A program made the position numbers and the translations under genes. A model generated the notes under the pieces. That model was not told the origin of the DNA and did not search any database. It saw only the letters and a list, made by a program, of their open reading frames with translations. A stretch of DNA of 54,869 nt, taken from NCBI GenBank assembly GCA_003222085.1, contig QHUK01000016.1, positions 1-54,869 on the forward strand, in the 5' to 3' direction. Source of the stretch: Gemmatimonadota bacterium (GTDB lineage: Bacteria > Gemmatimonadota > Gemmatimonadetes > Gemmatimonadales > GWC2-71-9). Position 1 is the stretch's first letter; each line of letters begins with the position of its first letter. Below, piece by piece: positions 35,671 to 44,096 of this stretch.

Positions 35671-36141
35671 CTATCTCCCGAAGAGCGTGTTCAGACTGTC
35701 GCTGAGCTGACGTTCGAAGTCCGCCGCCAGCACCTGTTTCGGCACGCTGTCTTTGGGGCTGGCCGCCTGCAGCTCGGCGGCGAGCTGCTCAAAGAATAAC
35801 TGCACGAGACCGAGCGACGAAACATCGAGGTCGTAGACGACGAGCGCCACCAGTCGGCCGCGTCCGGTCGCCAGCCCGGCCAGAAAGATCCCGTGGCGCT
35901 CGCCCTGATGGTTCAGCGCCGCGAACGGGGGCTGCCGGAGCTGGCGGGCCATCTCGTCGGTCGACGCCATGATCGCGGCGCCGAGCGCCGCGGCCGACAT
36001 CACGTCCACGGCGCGGGAAAAGCCGTGCTGCGCGAGGACCTGGCCGGCCGACGTCATGACGAGCACGAGCCGGGCGCCGGCTTCCTTCACGAACTTGACG
36101 AGCGGCTCGAGCGTCCAGGTTTCGACCGCACGCGTCGTCAT
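35671..36141 (-). CDS. Roadblock/LC7-domain protein (MglB-like)
   Basis: The 156-aa Roadblock/LC7 fold has [30 protein letters not shown], a middle helix [19 protein letters not shown], the strand [19 protein letters not shown] and an amphipathic C-terminal helix. Length and position directly upstream of mglA match MglB, the GTPase-activating protein for MglA, but sequence alone does not prove GAP activity. The ATG at 36141 overlaps the next Roadblock gene's stop by 4 bp. Confidence 0.85.
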   Translation of the reverse strand: MTTRAVETWTLEPLVKFVKEAGARLVLVMTSAGQVLAQHGFSRAVDVMSAAALGAAIMASTDEMARQLRQPPFAALNHQGERHGIFLAGLATGRGRLVALVVYDLDVSSLGLVQLFFEQLAAELQAASPKDSVPKQVLAADFERQLSDSLNTLFGR

Positions 36142-36497
36142 CCCACCACCTCCGCCGCCCGCAGGAGCTCGAGCCGCACCAGTCCCACGTTGACGTCCGG
36201 CTCCGCCACCGCGACCACGAGCGTCCCCCCAGGAGTCGGCACCACGAGCAGCGCACCGTGCTCGGCCTGGAGGTGCCAGAACAGGCTCGCGCCCACGCCC
36301 GCCGCTTCCATGGCGCGCCGCAGCCGCGTGGCGAGGCTCGCCGCCAGCGCCGAGACGGCGGGGCCCTTGATCCCTTCCATCAGCTGCTCCGCCACGACGA
36401 TCCCGTCCTCCGCCGACACGAGCATCGCCCCCCGCACACCGCGGACGCGAGTGATGAGGTCGAGCGCTTTGTCGTACGCCGCCGCGGGGGCCGTCAT
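36138..36497 (-). CDS. Roadblock/LC7-domain protein
   Basis: A short second Roadblock/LC7 protein of 119 aa: YDKALDLITRVRGVRGAMLVSAEDGIVVAEQL, a helix ALAASLATRLRRAME and the strands GALLVVPTPGGTLVVAVAEPDVNVGLVRLEL. It has no extra domain. Roadblock proteins work as homo- or heterodimers, so it could pair with its 156-aa neighbour or with the Roadblock-like end of the TPR protein beside it. It is coupled to both neighbours by 4-bp overlaps. Confidence 0.85.
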   Translation of the reverse strand: MTAPAAAYDKALDLITRVRGVRGAMLVSAEDGIVVAEQLMEGIKGPAVSALAASLATRLRRAMEAAGVGASLFWHLQAEHGALLVVPTPGGTLVVAVAEPDVNVGLVRLELLRAAEVVG

Positions 36498-37345
36498 GCG
36501 TGCGCCCCCCCCTCCAGCCAGCGGCGCGCCGCGAGCGCGGCGCGCTGCGCGATGATCGCCAGCCGTCCCATCGGTACCGCGCGGTCGCGCACCACGAGGA
36601 GCAGGGCCTCGCCCGTGGGTGGAGCGAGATGCACGTGGCCGAGGCTCCCTTCCGCGGCCAGCCCGGTCCAGCGGCCCAGGCCGAGCAGCTTGACCGTACG
36701 CGCCGCCTCCTGAGAGACACCGGCGAGGTAGGCGGCCACCGCGTCGGTGACGTCCCGGCCCGAGGGATCCTTGAGCGCGCCGCCGAGCACCCGCCCCGAC
36801 GCATCGAGCAGCAGGAGTCCTTCCTGCGCCCCTTCGAGCCCCGCGAACACGCGCGCCTCTTCGAGCGGCTGGGCTGCCGGGGCGATCGGCTCCGGCTCCG
36901 CAGCCGCGCTCCCTCCGGCGCCCGCCTCGGCACTCCCCCCCCCGGGGCCCCCGCCCCGGGCCATGGCCAACGCCTGGGCGACGCCGGGATCGTCCGGGGC
37001 GACGCGCTGCGCCGCCTCGAGATGGGCCGCCGCTTGCTGAACGTCACCGACCTTGAAATAGAGAAACGCCAGGCCCTTCAGGGCTCCGACGTGGTCGGGG
37101 GCGATGCGGAGCGCCATGTCCCACTCGTCGAACGCGCGCTCATAGTCGCGCTTGTCGGCGAGGATGCGCGCGTACAGATCGTGCGCGTCCGGGAGATGGG
37201 GATGGCGCTCGAGCCCCGTCAGGGCGACGCGGTGGGCGGCGTCGAGCTGCCCCTTTTGACGCAGCAGCTCGCCGAGCCGCAGGAAGAGGAGACTGTCCGG
37301 GTCCTGCGCGAGCTGGGAGGACAGGGTCTTGATCTCGTCAGGCAT
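36494..37345 (-). CDS. TPR protein with C-terminal Roadblock-like domain
   Basis: The 283 aa start at ATG 37345. The N-terminal half (about 1-125) is three to four TPR repeats (RLGELLRQKGQLDAAHRVALTGLERHP; ERAFDEWDMALRIAPDH). A low-complexity Gly/Ala/Pro linker (about 128-158) includes a 9-bp G run. The C-terminal half (about 163-283) has the Roadblock-like pattern GAQEGLLLLDASGRVLGG and LGHVHLAPPTGEALLLVVRD. This fusion would tie the TPR scaffolds to the GTPase regulators. The Roadblock assignment of the C-terminus is by pattern and is less certain than for the two neighbours. Confidence 0.75.
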   Translation of the reverse strand: MPDEIKTLSSQLAQDPDSLLFLRLGELLRQKGQLDAAHRVALTGLERHPHLPDAHDLYARILADKRDYERAFDEWDMALRIAPDHVGALKGLAFLYFKVGDVQQAAAHLEAAQRVAPDDPGVAQALAMARGGGPGGGSAEAGAGGSAAAEPEPIAPAAQPLEEARVFAGLEGAQEGLLLLDASGRVLGGALKDPSGRDVTDAVAAYLAGVSQEAARTVKLLGLGRWTGLAAEGSLGHVHLAPPTGEALLLVVRDRAVPMGRLAIIAQRAALAARRWLEGGAHA

Positions 37346-38489
37346 GGGTCCCGGTCCCCGCGAGGGTCTGGGCCGCCGCCTTGGCGCGGCGCACGTCGTC
37401 GAGCTGCGCCAGCTCCGTCTCCGAGCGCGCGGCGAGCCGTTCCCACTGGTCCCATTGCTCGACCGCTTCGCCGAACCGGCCGGTCGCGGCGAGCGCGTAG
37501 CCGAGCACGCGGTGCGCGGGGACGGCCAGCGGATCGAGCCGGAGCGCGCGGCGCAGCTCCTCGACGGCATCGGCGCCGCGTCCGGAGACGAGCGCAATGC
37601 GACCGAGCAGCAGATGGACGGCCGGGTCGTGGGGATGCACGCCCGCCGCCTGCTCGGCCGCGCCGCGCGCCTCTTCGAGGTCGCGGCGCGCGAGCGCGTC
37701 CTCCGCGCGCGCGACGAGCTCGGCCAGGTCGGCGGCGAGCGTGGTCCGCTCGTGCTTCGTCGTGCCCGGATCCGCCAACACGATCACGCCGGCGCTCTCG
37801 AGCCCGAACAGGGTTTTCGCCACCTCGAAATCCGAGCGCCCCAGCTCGGCCGCGATGGCGCGCACGTCGCGCACGCCGTTGATCATGGCCAGCATCTCCC
37901 ACTCGGGCGGCAGGAGGTCGAGCTCGCCCTCGCTCGCCTCCTGGGGCGGTGCGAGCATGGGCACGACGCCGAGATGGGGGATGCGTCCTTCGATCCGGGA
38001 CCACTCGTCGATGCGCCGCGCGCCTTCCATCAGCAGCGCCTCCGTGGGGATGCGCACGGTGGCGTCCGTGGGCAACTCGGTCGGCGGGCCCTCGCTGAAC
38101 GAGAAGTAGCCCTCGCGCCAGCTCATGACTTCGAAGACGACCTCTTCGATCTGGAAGCGGAGCTGGCGCTCGAGCTCGCGCGGCGTCAGGGCGCCGAGCG
38201 AGACGAGGATCTCGCCGAGCCTGCGCCGGTCACCCTGGCGCTGCTGCATGTCCCGCGCGCGCTCGAGGTCGGCCTCGCTGATCTTGCCGGTCCGCAGCAG
38301 CAGCGCGCCGAGGGGGTGGGGGTTGGACCGGATCTCGGCGAAGACGATGGCGCCGCCCTCGAACGAGATGGTCCCCGCGTTGTGACGCAGCTCGGAGGTG
38401 ACGCGCAACACGCCCGTCTTCCGGCTCAGATCGAGGAGCTGGAAGACGTCGTGGATGCCGAGCTCGCGGAGCGGACCTTCGATTGGCAT
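37338..38489 (-). CDS. DUF4388 (PATAN) domain protein with TPR repeats
   Basis: A 383-aa paralogue of the protein at 31475-33091. The N-terminal DUF4388 (PIEGPLRELGIHDVFQLLDLSRKTGVLRV and ISFEGGAIVFAE) is followed by the same helical middle part (GEILVSLGALTPRELERQLRFQIEE and LLMEGARRIDEWSRIE), then two or three TPR repeats instead of the longer array. Both start near a stop-codon overlap and both flank the Roadblock/MglA/AAA+ block. DUF4388 proteins are common in phyla with MglA-type signalling. Confidence 0.85.
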   Translation of the reverse strand: MPIEGPLRELGIHDVFQLLDLSRKTGVLRVTSELRHNAGTISFEGGAIVFAEIRSNPHPLGALLLRTGKISEADLERARDMQQRQGDRRRLGEILVSLGALTPRELERQLRFQIEEVVFEVMSWREGYFSFSEGPPTELPTDATVRIPTEALLMEGARRIDEWSRIEGRIPHLGVVPMLAPPQEASEGELDLLPPEWEMLAMINGVRDVRAIAAELGRSDFEVAKTLFGLESAGVIVLADPGTTKHERTTLAADLAELVARAEDALARRDLEEARGAAEQAAGVHPHDPAVHLLLGRIALVSGRGADAVEELRRALRLDPLAVPAHRVLGYALAATGRFGEAVEQWDQWERLAARSETELAQLDDVRRAKAAAQTLAGTGTHA

Positions 38490-38492
38490 GGG

Positions 38493-41195
38493 TCAGGCCG
38501 CGTCCGAGGCGAAGATGTGCTTCAGGTCGAGCGCGGTGCGGGCGTGCGCGCGCGCGGCCTGCGCGAACGGCCCGCCGGGGTCGATCCGCGTCACCTTCTC
38601 CCAGGCCTGCACCGCCTCGCCGTAACGATGCAGACGCGCCAGGGCGACGCCGAGCTGGAACAGCGCCTCCACCTGCTCGGGGTCGAACTTGAGCGCCCGC
38701 TGGAACGCCTCCAGCGCCTGGGCGTCCCGCTTGTCGTCGAGCAGCGCGCGCCCGAGGAGCAGCAGCGCCAGCAGGTCGTACGGGTCCTGCTCGAGCATCT
38801 CGGCCAGGCGCACGATCGCCTGCCGCACGTGCCCCGAGCGTCGCAGCAGATCCGCGAGCGCCAGCGCCGCCTCGTGGAACGTCGGCAGCGCGTCGAGCGC
38901 GCGCTCGTACGCCTGCCGGGCCTCGCTCCAGGCTTCCTTCTCCTCGTGGAGCCGTCCCAGGTCGAGCCACACCTGGACGTAGCCGCGATCGAGCTCCAGC
39001 GCCGCCCGGTACGCGGCGAACGCGCCGGCCTTGTCGCCGACCTTGAGCGCGACGTCTCCCTGCAGCTTGTGGAGGTCGGCGCGGCCGGGGGCGCGGGCCT
39101 GCGCCTGCTGCAGCGCGGTGAGCGCTCCGGCGGCGTCGCCTCCGGCGGCGCGCCCCTTCGCCGCGGCGACGAGCGCGTCCACGTGGTCCGGCGCGAGCTC
39201 GAGCAACTCCTCCGCCAGCGCGCGCGCCTCCTCCCCGCGCGGGCCGCCCAGGGCGAACAGCGCCTTGACCTCGCCGAGCCGCGCGTCGGCGCGCCCGGGC
39301 TCGAGGCTGCGTGCCTCGCGGTAGCGCTCGAGCGCCTCGCCGTGCAGGCCGCGCTTCGCGAAGATATCGCCGAGCAGCACGCCCGCCTCCGCGCGGCTCG
39401 CACCCCGCTGCACGGCGCGCACGGCCTCGGCGGCCGCGACGTCCATCAGCCCCTTGCTGACGTAATCGCGCGCCAGGGCGAGCGGGTCGTCCGCGGCCTT
39501 GCCGGCGGGCGGCTCGGCGGCGGCGGCCGAGGGCGCGAGCTCCTGGAAGATGTTGTCGAGCAGGCGCTGGTCGAAGTTGAAGTCCTCGCCGAGCGTCTCC
39601 GCCGTCACGTCGGCCGAAATCTCGGGGGCGATCCCGATCGTGCCCTTCTCGTACTGGAGGTCGATCGTCAGGGCGAACTTCTGGGACACGTAGTAGGGAT
39701 CGAGCTCGAGCGCCCGCTTGGTGGCGCGCAGCGCGCCGTCGAAGTCGCCCAGGTTGGACAGCGTGAAGCTCAGGTTGTAATGCGCCCCTGCATGGTCGGG
39801 ATCCGCCTCGACGGCCCGCACGAACGCGTTGCGCGCGTCGGGAAAGCGCTTGAGCTCTACGAGCACCAACCCAACGCCGTTCCACGCAGCGGCGGAGTTG
39901 GGCTCAGTCGAGAGCACGTGCCGGTACGCCTCGAGCGACAGTTGGAAGCGCCGCAGCTGAAACAGCAGCAAGGCGAGGTTGAGCCGCGCGGCGCCGAAGC
40001 TCCCCTGCAGCCGCAGCGCGGTCCGGAACGACTCGATGGCCGGATCGGCGGCGGCGTCGTGCGCCTGCACCACGCCGAGGTTGTTCCAGGCCAGCGCGTA
40101 CTTGGGGTCGACCGCGACGGCTTGCCGGTACGAGGAGAGCGCGTCCTCGGTCCGGCCCGACTGATGCAGCACCACGCCGCGCTCGTTCCAGAGCTTGGGA
40201 GAATCCGGCACCTCGCGCAGCAGGGTGTCGTACAGCTCGAGCGCGGCCGGGAAGTCGCGCTTCAGGAGGTGGAGCTCGGCCATCGCCTGGAGCGTGAGGC
40301 GGCGGTCCTCGCCACGCTCCAGCGCCAGGCGGTACTCGCGCAACGCTTCGTTGTAGTAGCCCTTCTGCCGGAACGCGAGCCCGAGGTTGTAATGAGCGAG
40401 CTCGTTGCCCTCCACCACCTGGGGCTCGGGGGCGAGGCGCTGGCGTCGCTCCTGGCTCTTGCGCTCGGCGTTGTAGCGTTCGAGCGAGAGGTTGGTCTGC
40501 GCGCGGGCGAGCGGCGGGTTCAGCTGGATGGCGCGCTTCGACGCGGCCCGCGCGTCCTGGTGTCGCCCCAAGTCGCCCAGCACGAAGGCCATGAGATAGT
40601 GGGCATTCGCGTTGTCGGGGTTGAGCTGGACGGCGCGCTCGAGGGCGGTGAGCGCTTCGGCATTCAGGCCGCGGTTGTAGTAGATCTCGCCCAGGTAGAA
40701 GTGCACGACGGTGGAGTCGGGCTCGAGCTCGACGGCGCGCTGGAACCAGTCGGTCGCGGCTTCGGGTCGCCCGCGGTTCTTCTCCGCGAGCCCGAGCTGG
40801 ATGATCGCGGCCACATCTTTCGGGCGGTGGGCGAGGAGCTGCTCGAACTCGGCCGTCGCCTCCTCGTGCGCACCGAGAATCGCATAGGCGCGTCCCAGCT
40901 CCCAGCGGGCGTCGCGGTCGTCGGGGACCTGGCGCAGCCGCTCCCGCAGCTGCGCCACGCGCCGGTCGTAGTAGCCGGTGTCGTGGTAGGCGATCTCGAG
41001 GTTGCGCTGCGCGACCTGCATCTTCGGATCGAGCTCGAGCGCGCGGGTAAACGCCGCGATCGCGTCCTCGACGAGGCCTTTTTGATAATAGAGGACGCCG
41101 AGATTGTTGTGCGCCCCCGCGTCCGACGGGTCGATCCGGCGAGCGAAGGATCGGAGGACGGCGAGGTCGCGTTCCGAGAGCGCCGGCGCCGTCAC
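38493..41195 (-). CDS. Large TPR-repeat protein (900 aa)
   Basis: An almost pure TPR solenoid of 900 aa with about twenty or more repeats such as AHNNLGVLYYQKGLVEDAIAAFTRALELDPK, interrupted near 505-580 by a non-TPR insert (LTIDLQYEKGTIGIAPEISADV, then a Pro/Ala-rich linker). No signal peptide or membrane segment is visible, so it is cytoplasmic. It lies between cheC and the DUF4388 paralogue with gaps of only 3 bp and is presumably the main scaffold of the array. Repeat number was judged by eye. Confidence 0.85.
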   Translation of the reverse strand: MTAPALSERDLAVLRSFARRIDPSDAGAHNNLGVLYYQKGLVEDAIAAFTRALELDPKMQVAQRNLEIAYHDTGYYDRRVAQLRERLRQVPDDRDARWELGRAYAILGAHEEATAEFEQLLAHRPKDVAAIIQLGLAEKNRGRPEAATDWFQRAVELEPDSTVVHFYLGEIYYNRGLNAEALTALERAVQLNPDNANAHYLMAFVLGDLGRHQDARAASKRAIQLNPPLARAQTNLSLERYNAERKSQERRQRLAPEPQVVEGNELAHYNLGLAFRQKGYYNEALREYRLALERGEDRRLTLQAMAELHLLKRDFPAALELYDTLLREVPDSPKLWNERGVVLHQSGRTEDALSSYRQAVAVDPKYALAWNNLGVVQAHDAAADPAIESFRTALRLQGSFGAARLNLALLLFQLRRFQLSLEAYRHVLSTEPNSAAAWNGVGLVLVELKRFPDARNAFVRAVEADPDHAGAHYNLSFTLSNLGDFDGALRATKRALELDPYYVSQKFALTIDLQYEKGTIGIAPEISADVTAETLGEDFNFDQRLLDNIFQELAPSAAAAEPPAGKAADDPLALARDYVSKGLMDVAAAEAVRAVQRGASRAEAGVLLGDIFAKRGLHGEALERYREARSLEPGRADARLGEVKALFALGGPRGEEARALAEELLELAPDHVDALVAAAKGRAAGGDAAGALTALQQAQARAPGRADLHKLQGDVALKVGDKAGAFAAYRAALELDRGYVQVWLDLGRLHEEKEAWSEARQAYERALDALPTFHEAALALADLLRRSGHVRQAIVRLAEMLEQDPYDLLALLLLGRALLDDKRDAQALEAFQRALKFDPEQVEALFQLGVALARLHRYGEAVQAWEKVTRIDPGGPFAQAARAHARTALDLKHIFASDAA

Positions 41196-41198
41196 GGG

Positions 41199-41816
41199 TC
41201 AGGTCAGGCGGATGGCGTCAAAGATGGCCTTGAGCGACGCCAAATCGGGGAGCAGCAGGAAGTCGCCCCGCAGTCCCTCTCCCGAGTCGATGGTGAACTC
41301 GGTCTCGACGCAGAACACGAAGTCGCGCTCGTGTCCAAAGTTCAGATACGTGGTGGTGAGCACCGCGGCCGAAAGGTCCACCACGAGGCTGGGCACCGAC
41401 GGCAAGAGCAGCATGCCCATGAAGTCGGAGAGCGCGTTCAGGTAGGCCCCGGCGAGGATGTTCCCGGCTTCCTTGAGGCACGACTGCTCGAGCGCGTCGA
41501 ACACCGCGGTCGTGCCGACCGGCCGCCGCAGCAGCATGTCGCACACCCGCCGTCCGACCGACTCCGGGAACAAGAGCAGCGTCCGTCCCGTCAGGTCTCC
41601 CAGCATGTGCATCAGCACCGCGGCGACCACGTCCTGCGGATTCCCCAGCAGGTCCGGCACTTCCTCCAGGCGCACGATGTTGATCTGCGGCACGCTGATC
41701 ATGATCTTACGGTTCGTGAGCTGCGACAGCGCGGTCGCGGCGTGGCCCGCACCGATGTTCGCCACCTCGCGCAACGCGTCGATCTGCAGCTCTTTGAGAT
41801 CCCGCACGTCTTCCAT
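41199..41816 (-). CDS. cheC: CheY-P phosphatase CheC
   Basis: Phosphatase of the CheC/CheX/FliY group, which dephosphorylates CheY-P and sequesters CheD. The 205 aa contain both active-site patterns of true CheC: E17/N20 in REVANIGAGHAATAL and E116/N119 in LKEAGNILAGAYLNAL. The start is ATG at 41816; a longer frame exists but runs into cheA. Its co-occurrence with cheD in the same array supports a CheC-CheD feedback loop. No CheZ or CheX is present. Confidence 0.94.
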   Translation of the reverse strand: MEDVRDLKELQIDALREVANIGAGHAATALSQLTNRKIMISVPQINIVRLEEVPDLLGNPQDVVAAVLMHMLGDLTGRTLLLFPESVGRRVCDMLLRRPVGTTAVFDALEQSCLKEAGNILAGAYLNALSDFMGMLLLPSVPSLVVDLSAAVLTTTYLNFGHERDFVFCVETEFTIDSGEGLRGDFLLLPDLASLKAIFDAIRLT

Positions 41817-41827
41817 GCCGCCTCCCG

Positions 41828-43720
41828 CTACAGCAGCCCGCCCGCGTCGAGAATCAACGCGGGCACGCCGTCGCCCATGATCGTCGCGCCGCTGAACACC
41901 GGCAGCGTCCCCTGCGGTGCGTCGAACCCCTTCACGACGATCTCCTGCTGCCCCAGCATCCCGTCCACCACGACGCCGCTCGTGCGCTCCCCCATCTCGA
42001 GCACGATGATGGGACACCGGGTCGGCGCGTCGCCACTGACGCCGAGCAGGCGTCTCAGGTGCACGAGCGGCACCACGCGGTCGCGCAGCACGATCGCCTC
42101 GCGACCCTCCACGATGGTGGTGGCCTGGACGCCGAATTCAACCGTTTCCGCCACGTAGGTGAGCGGCAGCGCGTAGCGCTCGGCGCCCACGCCCGCGATC
42201 AGCGCGCGCACGATCGCGAGTGTGACCGGCAGCCGCATCACGAAGGTGGTGCCCTTTCCTTCTACGGAGCGGATCTCGATCGAGCCGCCCAGCACGCGGA
42301 TGCGCGTCACGGCCACGTCGATCCCCACCCCACGCCCAGACACGCTCGTCACCGCTTCGGCGGTCGAGAACCCCGGTCGGGCGAGCACGCGCAGCAGCTG
42401 ATCGTCGGTCAGTGCCTCGGCGTGCGGGTCCACGACGCCGTCCCGCCTGGCGCGCTCCAGGACCTTCTGGCGGTCGATGCCGCGCCCGTCGTCGCGGACG
42501 CTGATCGCCACACTGGCGCGCTCGCGCACCGCCGCCAGCACGATCTCCCCTTCGGGCTGCTTCCCGCGCCGCCGCCGCTCGGCCGGCGACTCGATGCCGT
42601 GATCCACGGCGTTCCGCAGCAGGTGCAGCAGCGGGTCCCCCAGCTCGTCCAGGATCGCACGGTCGAGCTCGATCTCCTTCCCCTCGACGCGGAACGCGAC
42701 CTGCTTGCCCAGCTCGCGGGCCAGATCGCGCACCAGGCGGGGGAAGCGGTCGAACACCTGCCACACCGGCGTCATGCGCGCCTGGATGATCTCGTCTTGC
42801 AGCTCGCGCGAGAGCCGGGAGACCTGGATCGCGACGTCGTCGATCGCCGGGTCCCGGGCGGAGGCTGCGAGCTCGTTCAGCCGGCCACGCACGGTGACGA
42901 GCTCGCCGATGAGATCCATCAGGCGGTCCAGCCGCCCGAGGTCCACCCGGATATGGCGGCTCTTCGTCTCTGGCGCCGCGGACGGGGCGGCGCCGGCCCC
43001 GGTGCCCGGGCGCCGCTCTTCTCCGCCCACCGTGACGTGCTCCACGTCGCCGGCGGCCCGCACGCCCCGCTCGATCTCCGCGGTCCCGGCGGTTCCCCCG
43101 ATGCGGAAGCTAAAGCGCCCGTCGAACTCATCGGCCTCGAACGCCGACTCGGAGGGCGTCACCGCGTGTACCGGGCCGATGGCCTGCGCCTTCTTGATCA
43201 CCAGCAGCGCGCGACCGCCCTTGAGCGGCGCTTCGGCGCGGAGCGTCACCTGCACCAGCCGCCCGGCCCCGACCGGCGGGACCTCACCCCCTCGTTCCCC
43301 CTCTCCACTCGGTGGAGAGGGGGCCAGGGGGTGAGGCCCGAGCTGCGCCGCGGCGCCATCCAGATCGGCCACGACCTCCGCGACGTCGATCTCGTCCTCC
43401 CGGCCCACCACGGAGAGCTCCACCGCCTGCTCGAGCGCGTCCCGGGCCCGGAACAGGAGCTGCAGCAGCTCGTCGGTCGCGGGCCGCCCCCCGCGGCGCA
43501 ACAGATCGAGCAGATTCTCGGCGCGGTGGGCGACGTCGGTGACGCGGGCGTAGCCCATGGTCGCCGCCATCCCCTTGACGGTGTGCACGGCGCGGAACAG
43601 CCCGCCGACGGGCGCGAGGTTCGCGGGGCTGCGTTCCCACTCGAGCAGCAGCTGGTTACAGGCGCTCAGGTGCTCCCGGCTCTCGGCCAGGAACAGCTCG
43701 GCGTACTGCGAGAGGTCCAT
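41828..43720 (-). CDS. cheA: Chemotaxis histidine kinase CheA
   Basis: Core kinase, 630 aa. HPt domain P1 (1-105) with phosphorylated H46 (FRAVHTVKGMA); a CheY-binding-like P2 region (about 150-235); P3 dimerisation helices (DLGRLDRLMDLIGELV); P4 kinase with the N box LLHLLRNAVDHGIE and G boxes RDDGRGID and SGRGVGID; and the C-terminal P5 CheW-like domain (QATTIVEGREAIVLRDRVVP). All kinase motifs are intact. The P1-P2 linker is partly encoded by an inserted 55-bp palindrome (43282-43336). Confidence 0.96.
   Translation of the reverse strand: MDLSQYAELFLAESREHLSACNQLLLEWERSPANLAPVGGLFRAVHTVKGMAATMGYARVTDVAHRAENLLDLLRRGGRPATDELLQLLFRARDALEQAVELSVVGREDEIDVAEVVADLDGAAAQLGPHPLAPSPPSGEGERGGEVPPVGAGRLVQVTLRAEAPLKGGRALLVIKKAQAIGPVHAVTPSESAFEADEFDGRFSFRIGGTAGTAEIERGVRAAGDVEHVTVGGEERRPGTGAGAAPSAAPETKSRHIRVDLGRLDRLMDLIGELVTVRGRLNELAASARDPAIDDVAIQVSRLSRELQDEIIQARMTPVWQVFDRFPRLVRDLARELGKQVAFRVEGKEIELDRAILDELGDPLLHLLRNAVDHGIESPAERRRRGKQPEGEIVLAAVRERASVAISVRDDGRGIDRQKVLERARRDGVVDPHAEALTDDQLLRVLARPGFSTAEAVTSVSGRGVGIDVAVTRIRVLGGSIEIRSVEGKGTTFVMRLPVTLAIVRALIAGVGAERYALPLTYVAETVEFGVQATTIVEGREAIVLRDRVVPLVHLRRLLGVSGDAPTRCPIIVLEMGERTSGVVVDGMLGQQEIVVKGFDAPQGTLPVFSGATIMGDGVPALILDAGGLL
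43282..43336. repeat. In-frame palindromic repeat within cheA
   Basis: A near-perfect inverted repeat with outer arms CCTCACCCCCT/GGGGGTGAGG and inner arms CCCCCTCTCCAC/GTGGAGAGGGGG around a 3-nt centre. On the minus strand it is translated as PHPLAPSPPSGEGERGGE in the P1-P2 linker of CheA. Peptides of this kind are known from similar palindromes scattered in many high-GC genomes. Confidence 0.85.
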
Positions 43721-43724
43721 GGAA

Positions 43725-44087
43725 TCAGCCGAGGACGCGCTGGACGGCCTCGAGGACGCGCGACGGCTGGAACGGCTTCACGACGAAGTCCTTCGCACCG
43801 GCCTGAATCGCCTCGACCACGAGGGCCTGCTGGCCCATGGCGCTGCACATGAGGATCTTCGCGTCGGGATCGTCCTTCACGATCGCGCGCACCGCGTCGA
43901 TGCCGCCCATGTCGGGCATCACGATGTCCATCGTGACGAGATCAGGCTTGAGCTGCCGGTACTTCTCTACCGCCTGGGATCCCGTCTCCGCTTCGCCCAC
44001 CACCTCGAAGCCGGCCTGCGCCAGGATGTCGCTGATCATCGTCCGCATGAAGATGGCGTCGTCGCAGACGAGGACAGTGTGGCTCAC
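43725..44087 (-). CDS. cheY: Chemotaxis response regulator CheY
   Basis: Stand-alone receiver domain, 120 aa. Acidic pocket D9-D10 (VLVCDDAIFMR), phosphoacceptor D54 (VTMDIVMPDMGG), S82 in the switch position (ILMCSAMGQ) and K104 (FVVKPFQPS) are all present. No output domain is attached, so it acts by protein contact, here possibly on the GTPase or TPR proteins, as no flagellar switch genes are near. It lies between cheW and cheA. Confidence 0.95.
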   Translation of the reverse strand: MSHTVLVCDDAIFMRTMISDILAQAGFEVVGEAETGSQAVEKYRQLKPDLVTMDIVMPDMGGIDAVRAIVKDDPDAKILMCSAMGQQALVVEAIQAGAKDFVVKPFQPSRVLEAVQRVLG

Positions 44088-44096
44088 ACATCCTCC

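Noticed and set aside
37329..42158. A very long plus-strand open frame (about 1600 codons) opposite the TPR and DUF4388 genes
   Set aside because: It is antisense to genes with clear TPR, DUF4388 and CheC signatures. Long stop-free antisense frames are expected at this GC content; its translation is low-complexity, rich in Arg, Glu and Leu, without any known domain.
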